53,472 bases of DNA from an uncultured Clostridia bacterium. Its GTDB lineage: Bacteria > Bacillota > Clostridia > Christensenellales > UBA1242. The stretch spans positions 1 through 53,472 of the forward strand of contig CALWOU010000006.1 of assembly GCA_944383245.1 (NCBI GenBank). Reading direction: 5' to 3'. The position numbers and the translations under genes were made by a program. Below the pieces are notes generated by a model. That model made no database searches. It saw only the letters and a list, made by a program, of their open reading frames with translations, and was not told the DNA's origin. Position 1 is the first letter of the stretch; each line of letters starts with the position of its first letter. Shown one piece after another: positions 43,540-52,071 of the stretch.

Positions 43540-43570
43540 AAAACAAATAAAGCATAAAATTATGCTTTAA
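43540..43570 (-). terminator. Rho-independent terminator after greA
   Basis: AAAGCATAA/TTATGCTTT hairpin overlapping the greA stop, with TTTGTTTT on the minus strand. Confidence 0.65.
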
Positions 43571-44033
43571 TTTTGTTTATTTTAAATTGCATAACACCAG
43601 CAAGTGTTTTTATTACTGCAACATCGCCAACCTTTTTATCCATAAGTCCAGCGCCGATAGGAGAAGTGTTGCTAATTAGTCCTTTTAGCGGGTCAGAATC
43701 GGTGTCACCAACAATTTTATATTCAAAATCTTGTTTGGTTTGCAAATTTGTAACACTAACCTTGCAACCAATACCAACCTTTTTGGTGTTAATCTTTTTA
43801 GGGTCGATAACTTCGGCAGATTTAAGTTTTGTTTCTAAATCAAAAATTTCTGCTTCAACTTGCGCTTGCTCGTCACGCGCTAACTCGTATTCGCTATTTT
43901 CACTCAAATCGCCATAACTTCTTGCTTCTGCGATTTTGTTTGCAACTTCTTGCCTTTTGACGGTTAAAAGATAGTTTAATCTTTCCTTAGTTTTATTATA
44001 GCCCTCAGGGGTCATAAAGTTTTTTTCTTCCAT
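43560..44033 (-). CDS. greA: Transcription elongation factor GreA
   Basis: 157 residues, normal length. Rescues backtracked RNA polymerase by stimulating transcript cleavage. N-terminal coiled coil with MTPEGYNKTKERLNYL and ARSYGDLSENSEYE, where the acidic tip residues D and E that hold Mg are present; C-terminal FKBP-like domain ISNTSPIGAGLMDKKVGD. The start at 44033 follows GGAGG at the right distance; an in-frame TTG four codons earlier overlaps that site and is not used. Confidence 0.96.
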   Translation of the reverse strand: MEEKNFMTPEGYNKTKERLNYLLTVKRQEVANKIAEARSYGDLSENSEYELARDEQAQVEAEIFDLETKLKSAEVIDPKKINTKKVGIGCKVSVTNLQTKQDFEYKIVGDTDSDPLKGLISNTSPIGAGLMDKKVGDVAVIKTLAGVMQFKINKIKA

Positions 44034-44052
44034 ATTAGCCTCCAATAAATAG

Positions 44053-44072
44053 AGCGACGTTGCTCGCTCTAA
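44053..44072 (-). promoter_or_regulatory. Hairpin in the greA leader
   Basis: AGAGCGA/TCGCTCT stem between the greA promoter and its ribosome binding site. No T run follows on the minus strand, so it is a leader hairpin rather than a terminator for pfkA. Confidence 0.45.
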
Positions 44073-44093
44073 AATTTTATTTTGTATGATATG

Positions 44094-44122
44094 ATTATAT
44101 CTATAATTTTATGCAAAGTCAA
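44094..44122 (-). promoter_or_regulatory. greA promoter
   Basis: Minus strand: TTGACT (44117-44122), 17-bp spacer, TATAAT (44094-44099). Located between pfkA and greA. Confidence 0.8.
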
Positions 44123-44131
44123 ACAAAAATG

Positions 44132-45037
44132 TTAAATTTTAAAACATTCTTCAAAAGGTTTTTTCACTAATTCATCCTTACATATTCCAATCATCACGCA
44201 CTCGCGATTTTTTAATGTGTTCACTGCCATTTTACCAGCAGTAATACCATAGCGCCTATCGTAGGCACAGGGCGAACCACCGCGCTGAATATAACCTAAA
44301 ATGTGTGGTCGCATTTGTATTTTGCATTCATTTTGTAGGGTAGAGGCAAGCGAGGTTGTGTCCGCACAGTCCTCCAAAACCAACACAATCGGCGGGCAAG
44401 TTTTTTTATTTTTAACCTGGTTGACTTTTTTTATTAAATCTTTAAGGTCAAAATCCTTGTCTTTAACCACCAAATTAGTGTCGACAGCCTCGGCAACGCA
44501 GTTTATAAGGTCGGGGCAATCTCTACCCATAATTTTAATCACCGCGCCGTAATTAAATGCATTTAGGCTATCTAAAATATTGTCTATTGCATTGACTATG
44601 TTGTTTGTTGCAGTGTCGTAACCAAGAGTGTAGGAAAAATTTAGGTCGTTATCAATAGTGGCAGGAATTGCAACCACGTTTACTCCCGCATCTCTAAGAG
44701 AAATCGCACCGCGCAAACTTCCATCTCCGCCAAGCACGATGAGTCCGTCAAAATTGTTGGCTTTTAAGTTTTTTACCGCGCGATTGATATACACTTTTTG
44801 CATAAACCTAGGGCTTCTTCCCGATTTCAACACACTTCCACCGCGATTTATTCGCCCAGACAAAAGTGAATAGTCAATTTTTATAAATTTGTTGTCAATC
44901 AGTCCGTCATAACCACCAATTGCGCCAAAAAGTTCGATGTTTTTATTTTCGCACTCTTGATAGGCACCAAATATGGCAGAATTCATACCAGGTGCATCGC
45001 CACCACTTGTTAAAATTGCCAATTTTTTAATCTGCAT
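44132..45037 (-). CDS. pfkA: 6-phosphofructokinase
   Basis: 301 residues when started at 45037 behind AAAGGAG (the open frame extends 13 codons further through a repeat). Phosphorylates fructose-6-phosphate in glycolysis. Signatures: LAILTSGGDAPGMNSAIFGA at the N-terminus, GGDGSLRGA (about 91) and ATIDNDLNFSYTLGYDTA (about 113). The Gly in GGDGS and the Ala before TIDND, instead of Asp and Lys, indicate the ATP-dependent rather than pyrophosphate-dependent type. LGYIQRGGSPCAYDR near the C-terminus is canonical. About 20 residues shorter than E. coli PfkA. Confidence 0.93.
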   Translation of the reverse strand: MQIKKLAILTSGGDAPGMNSAIFGAYQECENKNIELFGAIGGYDGLIDNKFIKIDYSLLSGRINRGGSVLKSGRSPRFMQKVYINRAVKNLKANNFDGLIVLGGDGSLRGAISLRDAGVNVVAIPATIDNDLNFSYTLGYDTATNNIVNAIDNILDSLNAFNYGAVIKIMGRDCPDLINCVAEAVDTNLVVKDKDFDLKDLIKKVNQVKNKKTCPPIVLVLEDCADTTSLASTLQNECKIQMRPHILGYIQRGGSPCAYDRRYGITAGKMAVNTLKNRECVMIGICKDELVKKPFEECFKI

Positions 45038-45050
45038 ACTTTCTCCTTTA

Positions 45051-45093
45051 CACTTAAAAACAATTTGCATATACACTTAAAACAATTTGCATA
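45051..45093 (-). repeat. Short tandem repeat in the pfkA leader
   Basis: Two copies of CACTTAAAACAATTTGCATA (45051-45071 with one extra A, and 45074-45093) directly upstream of the pfkA ribosome binding site. Confidence 0.75.
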
Positions 45094-45211
45094 AACTAAG
45101 TTAAATCAAAATTTACAACTTAAAAAAATATAAAAAATTTAAAAATTATTAAAAAACACAATAAAATTCATTAAAATTTGTAAAAATTATGATAAATTTT
45201 ATATTTTTTTA

Positions 45212-45469
45212 TTATTTTATACCAATATGTTGCAAAACAAACTCACTAAAAACAACGTTTTCAACAAAATCGCTAGGCTTGAAAATGCAAGTGTGGAAAA
45301 GATTGAAGTCATAAACGTGCTTATCAAGCAACACAGGGGTAGGAATATTTAGCGCAACACACACATCTTTTAGCATATCAAAAAATGTGGACGATTTTTC
45401 ATCAATTTCAACCGTCTTTTGTTTGATTATATGGTCGTGACTCATCACTTTTCCCCAAATCTTAATCAT
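45212..45469 (-). CDS. Small hypothetical protein (85 residues)
   Basis: No family recognised. Soluble, no signal peptide; contains KSSTFFDMLKDVCVALNIPT and a C-terminal half rich in Phe and Val (CIFKPSDFVENVVFSEFVL). Its reality is supported mainly by a good promoter placed exactly for leaderless expression (TTGATT, 17 bp, TAAAAT, six bases, ATG). It lies alone between pfkA and the DUF362 gene. Confidence 0.55.
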   Translation of the reverse strand: MIKIWGKVMSHDHIIKQKTVEIDEKSSTFFDMLKDVCVALNIPTPVLLDKHVYDFNLFHTCIFKPSDFVENVVFSEFVLQHIGIK

Positions 45470-45475
45470 AGTACT

Positions 45476-45504
45476 ATTTTAAATAAAAGTTTAAAAAAAA
45501 TCAA
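45476..45504 (-). promoter_or_regulatory. Leaderless promoter of 45212-45469
   Basis: Minus strand: TTGATT (45499-45504), 17-bp spacer, TAAAAT (45476-45481), six bases, ATG at 45469. Confidence 0.6.
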
Positions 45505-45712
45505 ATAAAAATGTGTTTAATTTGTTATTTTTTGTGTTTTTATTTATTCAAAATATAAATGTAAATTTTTAAACCAAAATACCAATTTGATTTTACAAAC
45601 GATTAGTTTATTTGGGCTATCTTTAAATCAATTTTATAAACTACCACTTTAATTTGTTTTAACATAAAATTAGTAACAAAAACTAAATTAATTTTACTTA
45701 CTCTTATTTTAT

Positions 45713-45741
45713 TTGACATTTTGTTTTTATTTTGATATATA
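45713..45741 (+). promoter_or_regulatory. Leaderless promoter of the DUF362/ferredoxin gene
   Basis: TTGACA (45713-45718), 17-bp spacer, TATATA (45736-45741), six bases, ATG at 45748. Confidence 0.7.
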
Positions 45742-45747
45742 TAAACT

Positions 45748-46923
45748 ATGAGTGAATTAGTTTCAACCAAATATGTTGATAGTTACGATATAAATGTTTT
45801 AATGGATGCATTCAGAGAGAGTTTTGCCTCTTTGAACGTCTTTAAAACTCTTAAGCCAAAAATGAAAGTGTTGATTAAAGTAAATTTGCCAGAGAGTGCA
45901 AATCAAGATAGTGGATTAGTAACAAACCCGCTTGTCACTTGCGCGCTAATCAAAGTGCTTAATGAAATGGACATTGATTGTGTGATAGCAGATAGCCCTA
46001 TGCGTGGTTATTCAATAAATAAAATGGATGAATTGTATTTTGAAACGGGTATGTTATCAATTGCAAACCAAACAAAATGCGAGTTAAATCACAACCTAAA
46101 GACTTTTAAAATAGAAATACCTAATGGTGTAAAAGCAAAGTCACTTGAATTATTAGATGTTATAAACGACGTGGATGCAATTATAAATGTTGGTAAAGTG
46201 AAAATGGATAACCGCCTTGGATACCTTGGTGCAACAACTAATCTTTTCGGGCTTGTTCCAGGCGAGATTAAATATGAAATTTTAAATAGGTTAAGTAAAC
46301 AAAAAGATTTTTCTAATTTCTGCATTGATATTGCTGAGGCTATTAAAGAAAAGTTGGTGCTAAATGTGTTGGATGCAATTGTAACTCTCGAAAAGGATTA
46401 CACTCAGCGCCTACTATACTGCATTGCGATTAGCAAAGACCCTTATAGTTTGGATTCTGTTATGCAGGACATTTTGTCAATCAACAAATCAAAGGGAATT
46501 TTAAAAGAGGCAGAGAGTAGAGGTCTAATTGATTTAAGCGAACAAATCAAAGTTGTTGGAGATGAAATTGAAAAGTTTAAATTGGAAGATTTTGCTTTAT
46601 CAGAAATTGATGATTCTAAAAACTTACACAAAAATAAACGCAAACTAAAAAAATATTTTATAGACCACCAAAAACGAGTTGCTATAGATGATAAAACTTG
46701 TAAGGGTTGCGGAGTGTGTAGCAAAATTTGCCCAACAGGTGCAATAGTTATGAAGTATGATAAAAATGGCGAACTATATGCGCACGTGGATTACTCAAAA
46801 TGCATTTTCTGCTTTAAATGTCACACCGCTTGCCCGTATAATGTTGTTGAAATGATAGAACCAAGAAAGTACAAAAAAACACACAATAAAATAGAAAAAT
46901 TTAATATAGAAAAAAATAATTAA
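45748..46923 (+). CDS. DUF362 domain protein with a C-terminal 2[4Fe-4S] ferredoxin
   Basis: 391 residues. The N-terminal 240 residues are a DUF362 domain (KPKMKVLIKVNLPES, VTNPLVTCALIKVLNEM, VDAIINVGKVKMD, LGATTNLFGLVPGEIKYE). The C-terminus holds two cluster motifs, CKGCGVCSKICPTGA (about 317) and CIFCFKCHTACPYNVV (about 352). Such proteins are common in anaerobes and are thought to take part in electron transfer, but the reaction is unknown. No membrane segment. No Shine-Dalgarno; leaderless geometry. Monocistronic. A gap of about 420 bases with almost only A and T follows (46924-47342), in which I see no gene. Confidence 0.85.
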   Translation: MSELVSTKYVDSYDINVLMDAFRESFASLNVFKTLKPKMKVLIKVNLPESANQDSGLVTNPLVTCALIKVLNEMDIDCVIADSPMRGYSINKMDELYFETGMLSIANQTKCELNHNLKTFKIEIPNGVKAKSLELLDVINDVDAIINVGKVKMDNRLGYLGATTNLFGLVPGEIKYEILNRLSKQKDFSNFCIDIAEAIKEKLVLNVLDAIVTLEKDYTQRLLYCIAISKDPYSLDSVMQDILSINKSKGILKEAESRGLIDLSEQIKVVGDEIEKFKLEDFALSEIDDSKNLHKNKRKLKKYFIDHQKRVAIDDKTCKGCGVCSKICPTGAIVMKYDKNGELYAHVDYSKCIFCFKCHTACPYNVVEMIEPRKYKKTHNKIEKFNIEKNN

Positions 46924-47342
46924 TTGTGAAAACTTTTAATTATTTTTTAATAATTTTTTAAATTTTGCATTATTTATTAATTTTTTTAAAAAAATAATTA
47001 ATTTTTTATAAATTTTGATTTATTATTTAGGTTTTTATTAATTTTTATTAATAATTTTTATTTTTTTATTATTTAATTATTATTTAAAGTTGCCTATATT
47101 ATAGTGATTTTCTAATTTAATTTTAATTTTTTAATATTTTCAATAAAAATTTTTAAAAATTTTAAATTTTTGCTATATTTTTCAAAAAAAATTATGATTT
47201 TATTGATATTTTTTAATTTTTTAAATATTTTTTATTATTTTTCATAAATTTTAGGTTTATTTTATTATTAATTAATTTTATAGTTTTAAAAATTTAGGTA
47301 TAAATATAAATTATTTTTGCAAAATATTTTAAGAGGTAAATT

Positions 47343-47594
47343 ATGAGATGGGTGGCATTTTTATTAACTTGTTTAGGTGGAATAAATTGGTTGATGATAG
47401 GTGCATTGCAATATGATTTTATAGCGGGAATTTTTGGCACGCAAGCAAATGTTTTTAGTAGAATAATTTATGTGATTATTGGTGTTGCAACTGTGTATAT
47501 TTTAATTGTAACAGTTTTTTCAAAGGGTAAATTAAAACTATTTGGCTATAAGAAAAAGAAAGCACCAAAACGTGAAGAACTAGAAGATTTTTAA
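47343..47594 (+). CDS. DUF378 family small membrane protein
   Basis: 83 residues with two membrane helices (FLLTCLGGINWLMIGAL at about 5-21 and IIYVIIGVATVYILIVTVF at about 40-58) and a basic tail (GYKKKKAPKREE). The GGINWLMIGALQYDFIAGIFG segment and SRIIYVIIG match DUF378 (YuzA-like) proteins, whose function is unknown. AGAGG lies seven bases before the ATG. Confidence 0.8.
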   Translation: MRWVAFLLTCLGGINWLMIGALQYDFIAGIFGTQANVFSRIIYVIIGVATVYILIVTVFSKGKLKLFGYKKKKAPKREELEDF

Positions 47595-47691
47595 CTTAAG
47601 ACAAAAAGGATAAAAAATAAAAATTTTAATAACTTTTTAAAAGATTAATTTGTAACTAAATTAAAAAATTATATTTACGTAAATAATAAAG

Positions 47692-47725
47692 AAAGCGAGT
47701 AGTAACACTCGCTTTAATTTTTATT
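47692..47725. terminator. Terminator between DUF378 and the activase gene
   Basis: AAAGCGAGT/ACTCGCTTT hairpin followed by TAATTTTTATT on the plus strand; may serve both converging units. Confidence 0.75.
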
Positions 47726-47762
47726 GTTAAAATTGAATTAATAAATTAAATTGCAAAATTTT

Positions 47763-48713
47763 TTAGTTGATTTTAACTGTGCCGTTATCGCATTTGTTTC
47801 CCCAAGAGTCGATAAGTTTATCGTCTTTAAACACGCAAACAATTTCGCAGTGGTTAGCGCATTTAGGACAGTCAAATCCCGTGGTTCTGAATTTAATGTC
47901 TGCAACGTCGAAAGAAAAGTCCTTTTCAATGCCTGATTTTTTAGCAAGCACTGCCACACCAAACGCGCCCATTAAATGTCCGTTTTTATCAACTATAACT
48001 TCGTGGCCAACCGCATCTTCGAATGCCTTTTTAACACCAACATTTTTGCTAACACCACCTTGGAAAACGATAGGTGGGCGGAATTTTTTGCCTTTACCAA
48101 TATTGTTTAGATAGTTTGTTACAACTGCCTTACATAGCCCTGCAATAATGTCCTCTTTGCTGTGACCGATTTGCGCTTTATGAACTAAATCACTTTCTGC
48201 AAACACTGTGCAACGCGCGGCGATATTAGTAGGGTGTTGAGATTTTAAAGCAATTTCGCCAAATTCTTCGACAGTTACACCAAGCCTGTGTGCTTGTGAA
48301 GATAAAAACGAACCTGTGCCAGCAGCACATAGAGTGTTCATAGCATAATCTGTTACATAACCATTTTCAATTATGATGATTTTAGAATCTTGACCGCCTA
48401 TTTCAAAGATTGTGTTAACGTCAGGATGCAGGGTGGTGGTGCCAACTGCGTGCGCTGTTATTTCATTTTTAACAACGCTTGCATTAGTCATAACACCGAT
48501 CAATTTTCTAGCGCTTCCTGTTGTTCCAACCGAAACAATTTTTATATCTTTATCTTTAAGTTGATTTTCAAGCACTTTTAATAACCTTTTAACCGCACCC
48601 ATAGGGTCGCCCTCAGTCCAAAGATACTCACTTGCAACAATGTTTAAATCTTCATCAATAACAACACCTTTTGTTGAAATTGAACCTATATCTATTCCTA
48701 AATATCCTTTCAT
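47763..48713 (-). CDS. 2-hydroxyacyl-CoA dehydratase activator-type ATPase (BadF/BadG family)
   Basis: 316 residues. ASKHA-fold ATPase (GYLGIDIGSISTKGVVID at the N-terminus, VSVGTTGSARKLIG, EIGGQDSKIIIIENG, GTGSFLSSQAHRLGV, VFQGGVSKNVGVKKAFED) of the kind that holds a 4Fe-4S cluster at the dimer interface and fires an energised electron into a partner (an archerase). The cluster Cys sits in TLCAAGTGSF. A Cys-rich C-terminus, FDCPKCANHCEIVC, is additional to the simplest activators. AAAGGAAA precedes the ATG. Last gene of the degV operon. Confidence 0.9.
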   Translation of the reverse strand: MKGYLGIDIGSISTKGVVIDEDLNIVASEYLWTEGDPMGAVKRLLKVLENQLKDKDIKIVSVGTTGSARKLIGVMTNASVVKNEITAHAVGTTTLHPDVNTIFEIGGQDSKIIIIENGYVTDYAMNTLCAAGTGSFLSSQAHRLGVTVEEFGEIALKSQHPTNIAARCTVFAESDLVHKAQIGHSKEDIIAGLCKAVVTNYLNNIGKGKKFRPPIVFQGGVSKNVGVKKAFEDAVGHEVIVDKNGHLMGAFGVAVLAKKSGIEKDFSFDVADIKFRTTGFDCPKCANHCEIVCVFKDDKLIDSWGNKCDNGTVKIN

Positions 48714-48721
48714 AATTTCCT

Positions 48722-49786
48722 TTATCCTTTTTTCTTAGTTGATAGCATATCGTAGAATGCTTCTAATCTCGTTTTAATACCTGTTTCGCTGGTTTGCGAG
48801 TCGAAACTAAAATATAAGATCGGCACTTTGTAGTCCTTACTAATATTTTGCAAAACAGTTTGCGCGTTTAATTCTGGTGTGCAACCAAAAGATTTCACTT
48901 GAATAATTCCGTCCAAACCATTTTTTGCATATTTTAAGACTTCCGCAACAGTGTAATTTGCAGTTGCGCCGATGTTAAATTTAACATATTTTTTGCCATA
49001 TTTTCGCGATTCTTTATACTTGCTTTTAATAATGCTGTTTGTTAAATTCATTTCTCTATGTACTTCTATGTGCATTTTTTCGAGTTCTTTTTCCATAAAG
49101 TAATTGCTGTATGGCTCTTGAACGGTGTAATAATCGCCAACAAGTCCCACTCTAATTGGGTGCTTTGGCTTGTTTATCTCAACGGACATTATCTTTTTTA
49201 AATACTCTTTTTTTAGTTTTTTGTATTCTTTACTATTTGTTGTTTCATCTAGTTTTTTCTTAAACTCAGAAAACAAATCTTCCATTTCATTTTCGCGAAT
49301 TTCAAAACCTGCATTTTTTCGAATGAAATCCTCAATTTTATCTATTGTTTTTATTATGTCAATCGTTGTTGGAATTGTTTTTGCAACTTTTATTAATGAC
49401 AAATTTGGATTAACTATTTTTAAATTTTGTATTATTGACTTAGGCGAGCGAAAATTGATTTCCGCCATATTGAAAAATTTAAAATCATAACCTAAATCGC
49501 GAAGTATTTTTTCTTCAAGTTCGCCGTAAAAGTTAAGTCTACAACTGCCATAAATCTGCATAAGGCAGTTTGCGCCATTTTCTAGCGCTTCAATGTGGCA
49601 ACCTAGGCAGTACTTAAATGGCACACAAACAAAATCTGGACTATTTAAACTTCCAACTTCTAGGGTGTGTTTTGTGATGGGTGGGGGAGTCATATACTTT
49701 ACGTCAAATCCATTTTCAAATAAATATCTAAATGCGCACGAATAACTTCCCCATTGTGGGAAACACGCTATTATTTCTTTATTCAT
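48722..49786 (-). CDS. 2-hydroxyacyl-CoA dehydratase subunit D-like protein
   Basis: 354 residues. Resembles the HGD-D/DUF2229-linked cluster-binding subunit acted on by BadF-type ATPases. Cysteines that could bind iron-sulfur are in FVCVPFKYCLGCHIEAL (about 54-70), NCLMQIYGSCRLNF and VKSFGCTPELN; the end FSFDSQTSETGIKTRLEAFYDML matches the family. The start overlaps the previous gene by eight bases; AAAAGGAA precedes it. Substrate unknown: it may be a 2-hydroxyacyl-CoA, a small unsaturated compound as in double-cubane proteins, or something else. Confidence 0.8.
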   Translation of the reverse strand: MNKEIIACFPQWGSYSCAFRYLFENGFDVKYMTPPPITKHTLEVGSLNSPDFVCVPFKYCLGCHIEALENGANCLMQIYGSCRLNFYGELEEKILRDLGYDFKFFNMAEINFRSPKSIIQNLKIVNPNLSLIKVAKTIPTTIDIIKTIDKIEDFIRKNAGFEIRENEMEDLFSEFKKKLDETTNSKEYKKLKKEYLKKIMSVEINKPKHPIRVGLVGDYYTVQEPYSNYFMEKELEKMHIEVHREMNLTNSIIKSKYKESRKYGKKYVKFNIGATANYTVAEVLKYAKNGLDGIIQVKSFGCTPELNAQTVLQNISKDYKVPILYFSFDSQTSETGIKTRLEAFYDMLSTKKKG

Positions 49787-50699
49787 TGTTATTATTCCTT
49801 TTGTAATTTAAAATGTCAGTAAAACTTTCAAGCCTTGTTTCAAGTCCTGCCGAACCATCTTGCGCATCTATTGTGAGAGTGATGAGTGGAATGTCTTTAT
49901 AGTCTCGCACCATCATATCGTTGCACATACTATCAGGCCCGCAAGGATAGGTGGTTAGTATAACAGCACCATCAACCGCGTCCTTATATAGTTCAAGCGC
50001 GCCAACAAGGTGCCTGTTGTACGACCAAGGCAGAGTTTTTGTAACTTTATTTGATTCTTTAACACACTTTTTATGGTCAAAATACTCAGCAATAATAGGT
50101 TGAACTCCTAATTTTTCTAGCATATGTATTATTGGTTCGCCAATATACTTATCTCCAATATTGTAGGCGTGCGCTAATATTAAAACTTTAGGTTTTTTGG
50201 TTGACTTTAATATGTTTTCTTGATTTTCACTTCTAAACATTTCATAGTACATTTGCGTTTGTTTTGCTATTTTATATGCATATTTTCCGATTGACTTTTT
50301 AATGTGCAAATATTTGCATAATTTTTTAAATGCCTTTTCTTCTTTGTGTTCTTTGTGACCCATATCATTGTAGAACAAAATGTTTAAATTGTAATCTCTA
50401 AACGCGTTTTTAACAAGGTCATATTGTGCGCGAAAGTTTAGGCAAGTTTCTCTATCTTGAGCTCTTTCAATGCGTGGCAAAAATATATAGTCGCATTTGT
50501 CCTTTAAATAATCAATGTGACCTAAAAATATTTTAATTGGTAGGCAAGTTTCGTCTATTGCGTACTTTGAACCATTTTCAATTGTCTCTTTTGTGGTTTC
50601 AGGGCTTATTATGTAATCTATTCCTAATTCGTCAAAGAACTTTGTCCAAAGTTTTTCGTTTTTATAGTAGAGTAGAGCGCGTGGTATTCCTATTTTCAT
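49779..50699 (-). CDS. DUF2229 acyl-CoA dehydratase activase-related protein
   Basis: 306 residues. MKIGIPRALLYYKNEKLWTKFFDELG and ETCLPIKIFLGHIDYL are the DUF2229 signature; TYPCGPDSMCNDM and LTIDAQDGSAGLETRLESF parallel the C-terminus of the next gene, showing the two are related halves. In many Clostridia these domains occur in one protein of about 1400 residues together with the activase; here they are three separate genes. Overlaps the next gene by eight bases. Confidence 0.8.
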   Translation of the reverse strand: MKIGIPRALLYYKNEKLWTKFFDELGIDYIISPETTKETIENGSKYAIDETCLPIKIFLGHIDYLKDKCDYIFLPRIERAQDRETCLNFRAQYDLVKNAFRDYNLNILFYNDMGHKEHKEEKAFKKLCKYLHIKKSIGKYAYKIAKQTQMYYEMFRSENQENILKSTKKPKVLILAHAYNIGDKYIGEPIIHMLEKLGVQPIIAEYFDHKKCVKESNKVTKTLPWSYNRHLVGALELYKDAVDGAVILTTYPCGPDSMCNDMMVRDYKDIPLITLTIDAQDGSAGLETRLESFTDILNYKRNNNNE

Positions 50700-50704
50700 A
50701 TCTC

Positions 50705-51556
50705 TTATTCTTCCTTTGAAAAAAACGCTACACCTATTGCGTTAGGTCCAACGTGTGTTCCAATGGTGCTTCCAATTGCATAGCGAGGGATATCTTTTGT
50801 GTGGTCTTTATATAAGGCTTCGCTATCGATCACATATTTTTCAAGAAGTTGAGTGCTAAGCCCTGAATAAGCCACGCAATATGGCATTTCAAAATCAATT
50901 CCTTTTTCTGAAACTAGTTTGTTTAGTAAATTTCCTGCCTTTTTAGAACCTATTGCTTTTCCAACAAGTTTAACTTCACCATTTTTTACTGCAATCACAG
51001 GTTTTATTGACATCATCTCGCCCGCAAACGCAACTAAAGCAGAAATTCTTCCGCCTTTTCTAAGATATTTGAGTGTGTCCAACATCGCAAGAAGATTAAG
51101 GCGTTTTTTTGCTTTTTCAAGTTCGCTCGCTATCTCTTTTGCATTTTTTCCTTCGTTTAGTAACCTGTAGGCGTAATTAAACAAAAGACGTTCACCTAGG
51201 CTCGCATTTAAACTGTCCACCACAAAAATTTTGTCCTTATACTCTGCGCTTGCTTTCACTGCACTTGAATATGTGCCAGATAATTTTGATGATATCGTGA
51301 TAACAACCGCTTCGTCGCCATTTGAAACCACTTTTTCATATTCTTCTTTAAATCGTTCGGGATTTATCTGGCTTGTTTTTGGCAAATTTGCGTTTTCAAT
51401 TAGTTTTTCGTAAAATTCTTGTTTTGAGATATTAAACCCGTCCAAATACTCGTCATCATCAAATCTGATTATCATAGGCACGAGTATAACTCCTAACTTG
51501 TCCGCTTCTTCTTTTGTTAGGTCGCAGGCTGAATCAATTATTATTTTTGTTGACAT
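50705..51556 (-). CDS. DegV family fatty-acid-binding protein
   Basis: 283 residues, normal for the family. DegV/FakB proteins hold a fatty acid for phosphorylation by the kinase FakA. Typical segments: IIIDSACDLTKEEADKLGV, FYEKLIENANLPKTSQINPERF (about 47-70), ITISSKLSGTYSSAVKAS, LDTLKYLRKGGRISA and GSTIGTHVGPNAIGVAF. AAGAGGAAAT precedes the ATG. First gene of a four-gene operon with the dehydratase-like genes, which start six bases after its stop. No FakA is in this window. Confidence 0.93.
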   Translation of the reverse strand: MSTKIIIDSACDLTKEEADKLGVILVPMIIRFDDDEYLDGFNISKQEFYEKLIENANLPKTSQINPERFKEEYEKVVSNGDEAVVITISSKLSGTYSSAVKASAEYKDKIFVVDSLNASLGERLLFNYAYRLLNEGKNAKEIASELEKAKKRLNLLAMLDTLKYLRKGGRISALVAFAGEMMSIKPVIAVKNGEVKLVGKAIGSKKAGNLLNKLVSEKGIDFEMPYCVAYSGLSTQLLEKYVIDSEALYKDHTKDIPRYAIGSTIGTHVGPNAIGVAFFSKEE

Positions 51557-51989
51557 ATTTCCTCTTTTATTTCATATTTTTCACTGAAAATGACCAAATT
51601 TTAACAAAAATTGTGTTAACTATGTATGTTATATCCAACATTTTAAGTAATGTAAGTAATGAATAAAAATTAATATGAAATTATAAATGTATTAAAATAA
51701 TATTAATATTTAAAAACTAGATTATCACTTAAATTTTTATAACTTAAAAGGCGTTTTTTCATTTTCAGTAAGTTCATACTAGCATTAAAAATCTTTTAAA
51801 GTCAACAAAATTTTTAAAAATTTCAAGAAAAACTCAACATTTGTTCAATATTACTCATCAAAATTTCACAAAATGACTATTTTTGCACTTAAAAACTTAA
51901 ATTTACTAGGAATTTTGCTAAAATTATCAAACACTAATGTAAAAAATGTGGATAAGTAAAAAATTTTAAAATAATTATTGTTTCAATGC

Positions 51990-52019
51990 TTGACAATCAT
52001 ATTTTACGTGTGTTATACT
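51990..52019 (+). promoter_or_regulatory. Possible promoter upstream of the tRNA-Ser repeats
   Basis: TTGACA (51990-51995), 18-bp spacer, TATACT (52014-52019). If it drives tRNA-Ser, the precursor would carry about 480 bases of leader including the tandem repeats. The remaining DNA from 51557 to 51989 contains no gene. Confidence 0.5.
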
Positions 52020-52071
52020 CTTCGCGTCATCATCTTGAAATCATAGGACAGCACCAAAACATAATACCTAA

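Noticed and set aside
51947..51955. Perfect DnaA box TGTGGATAA
   Set aside because: A single copy in AT-rich DNA is expected by chance at about this frequency; there is no cluster and no dnaA or dnaN nearby, so not an origin.
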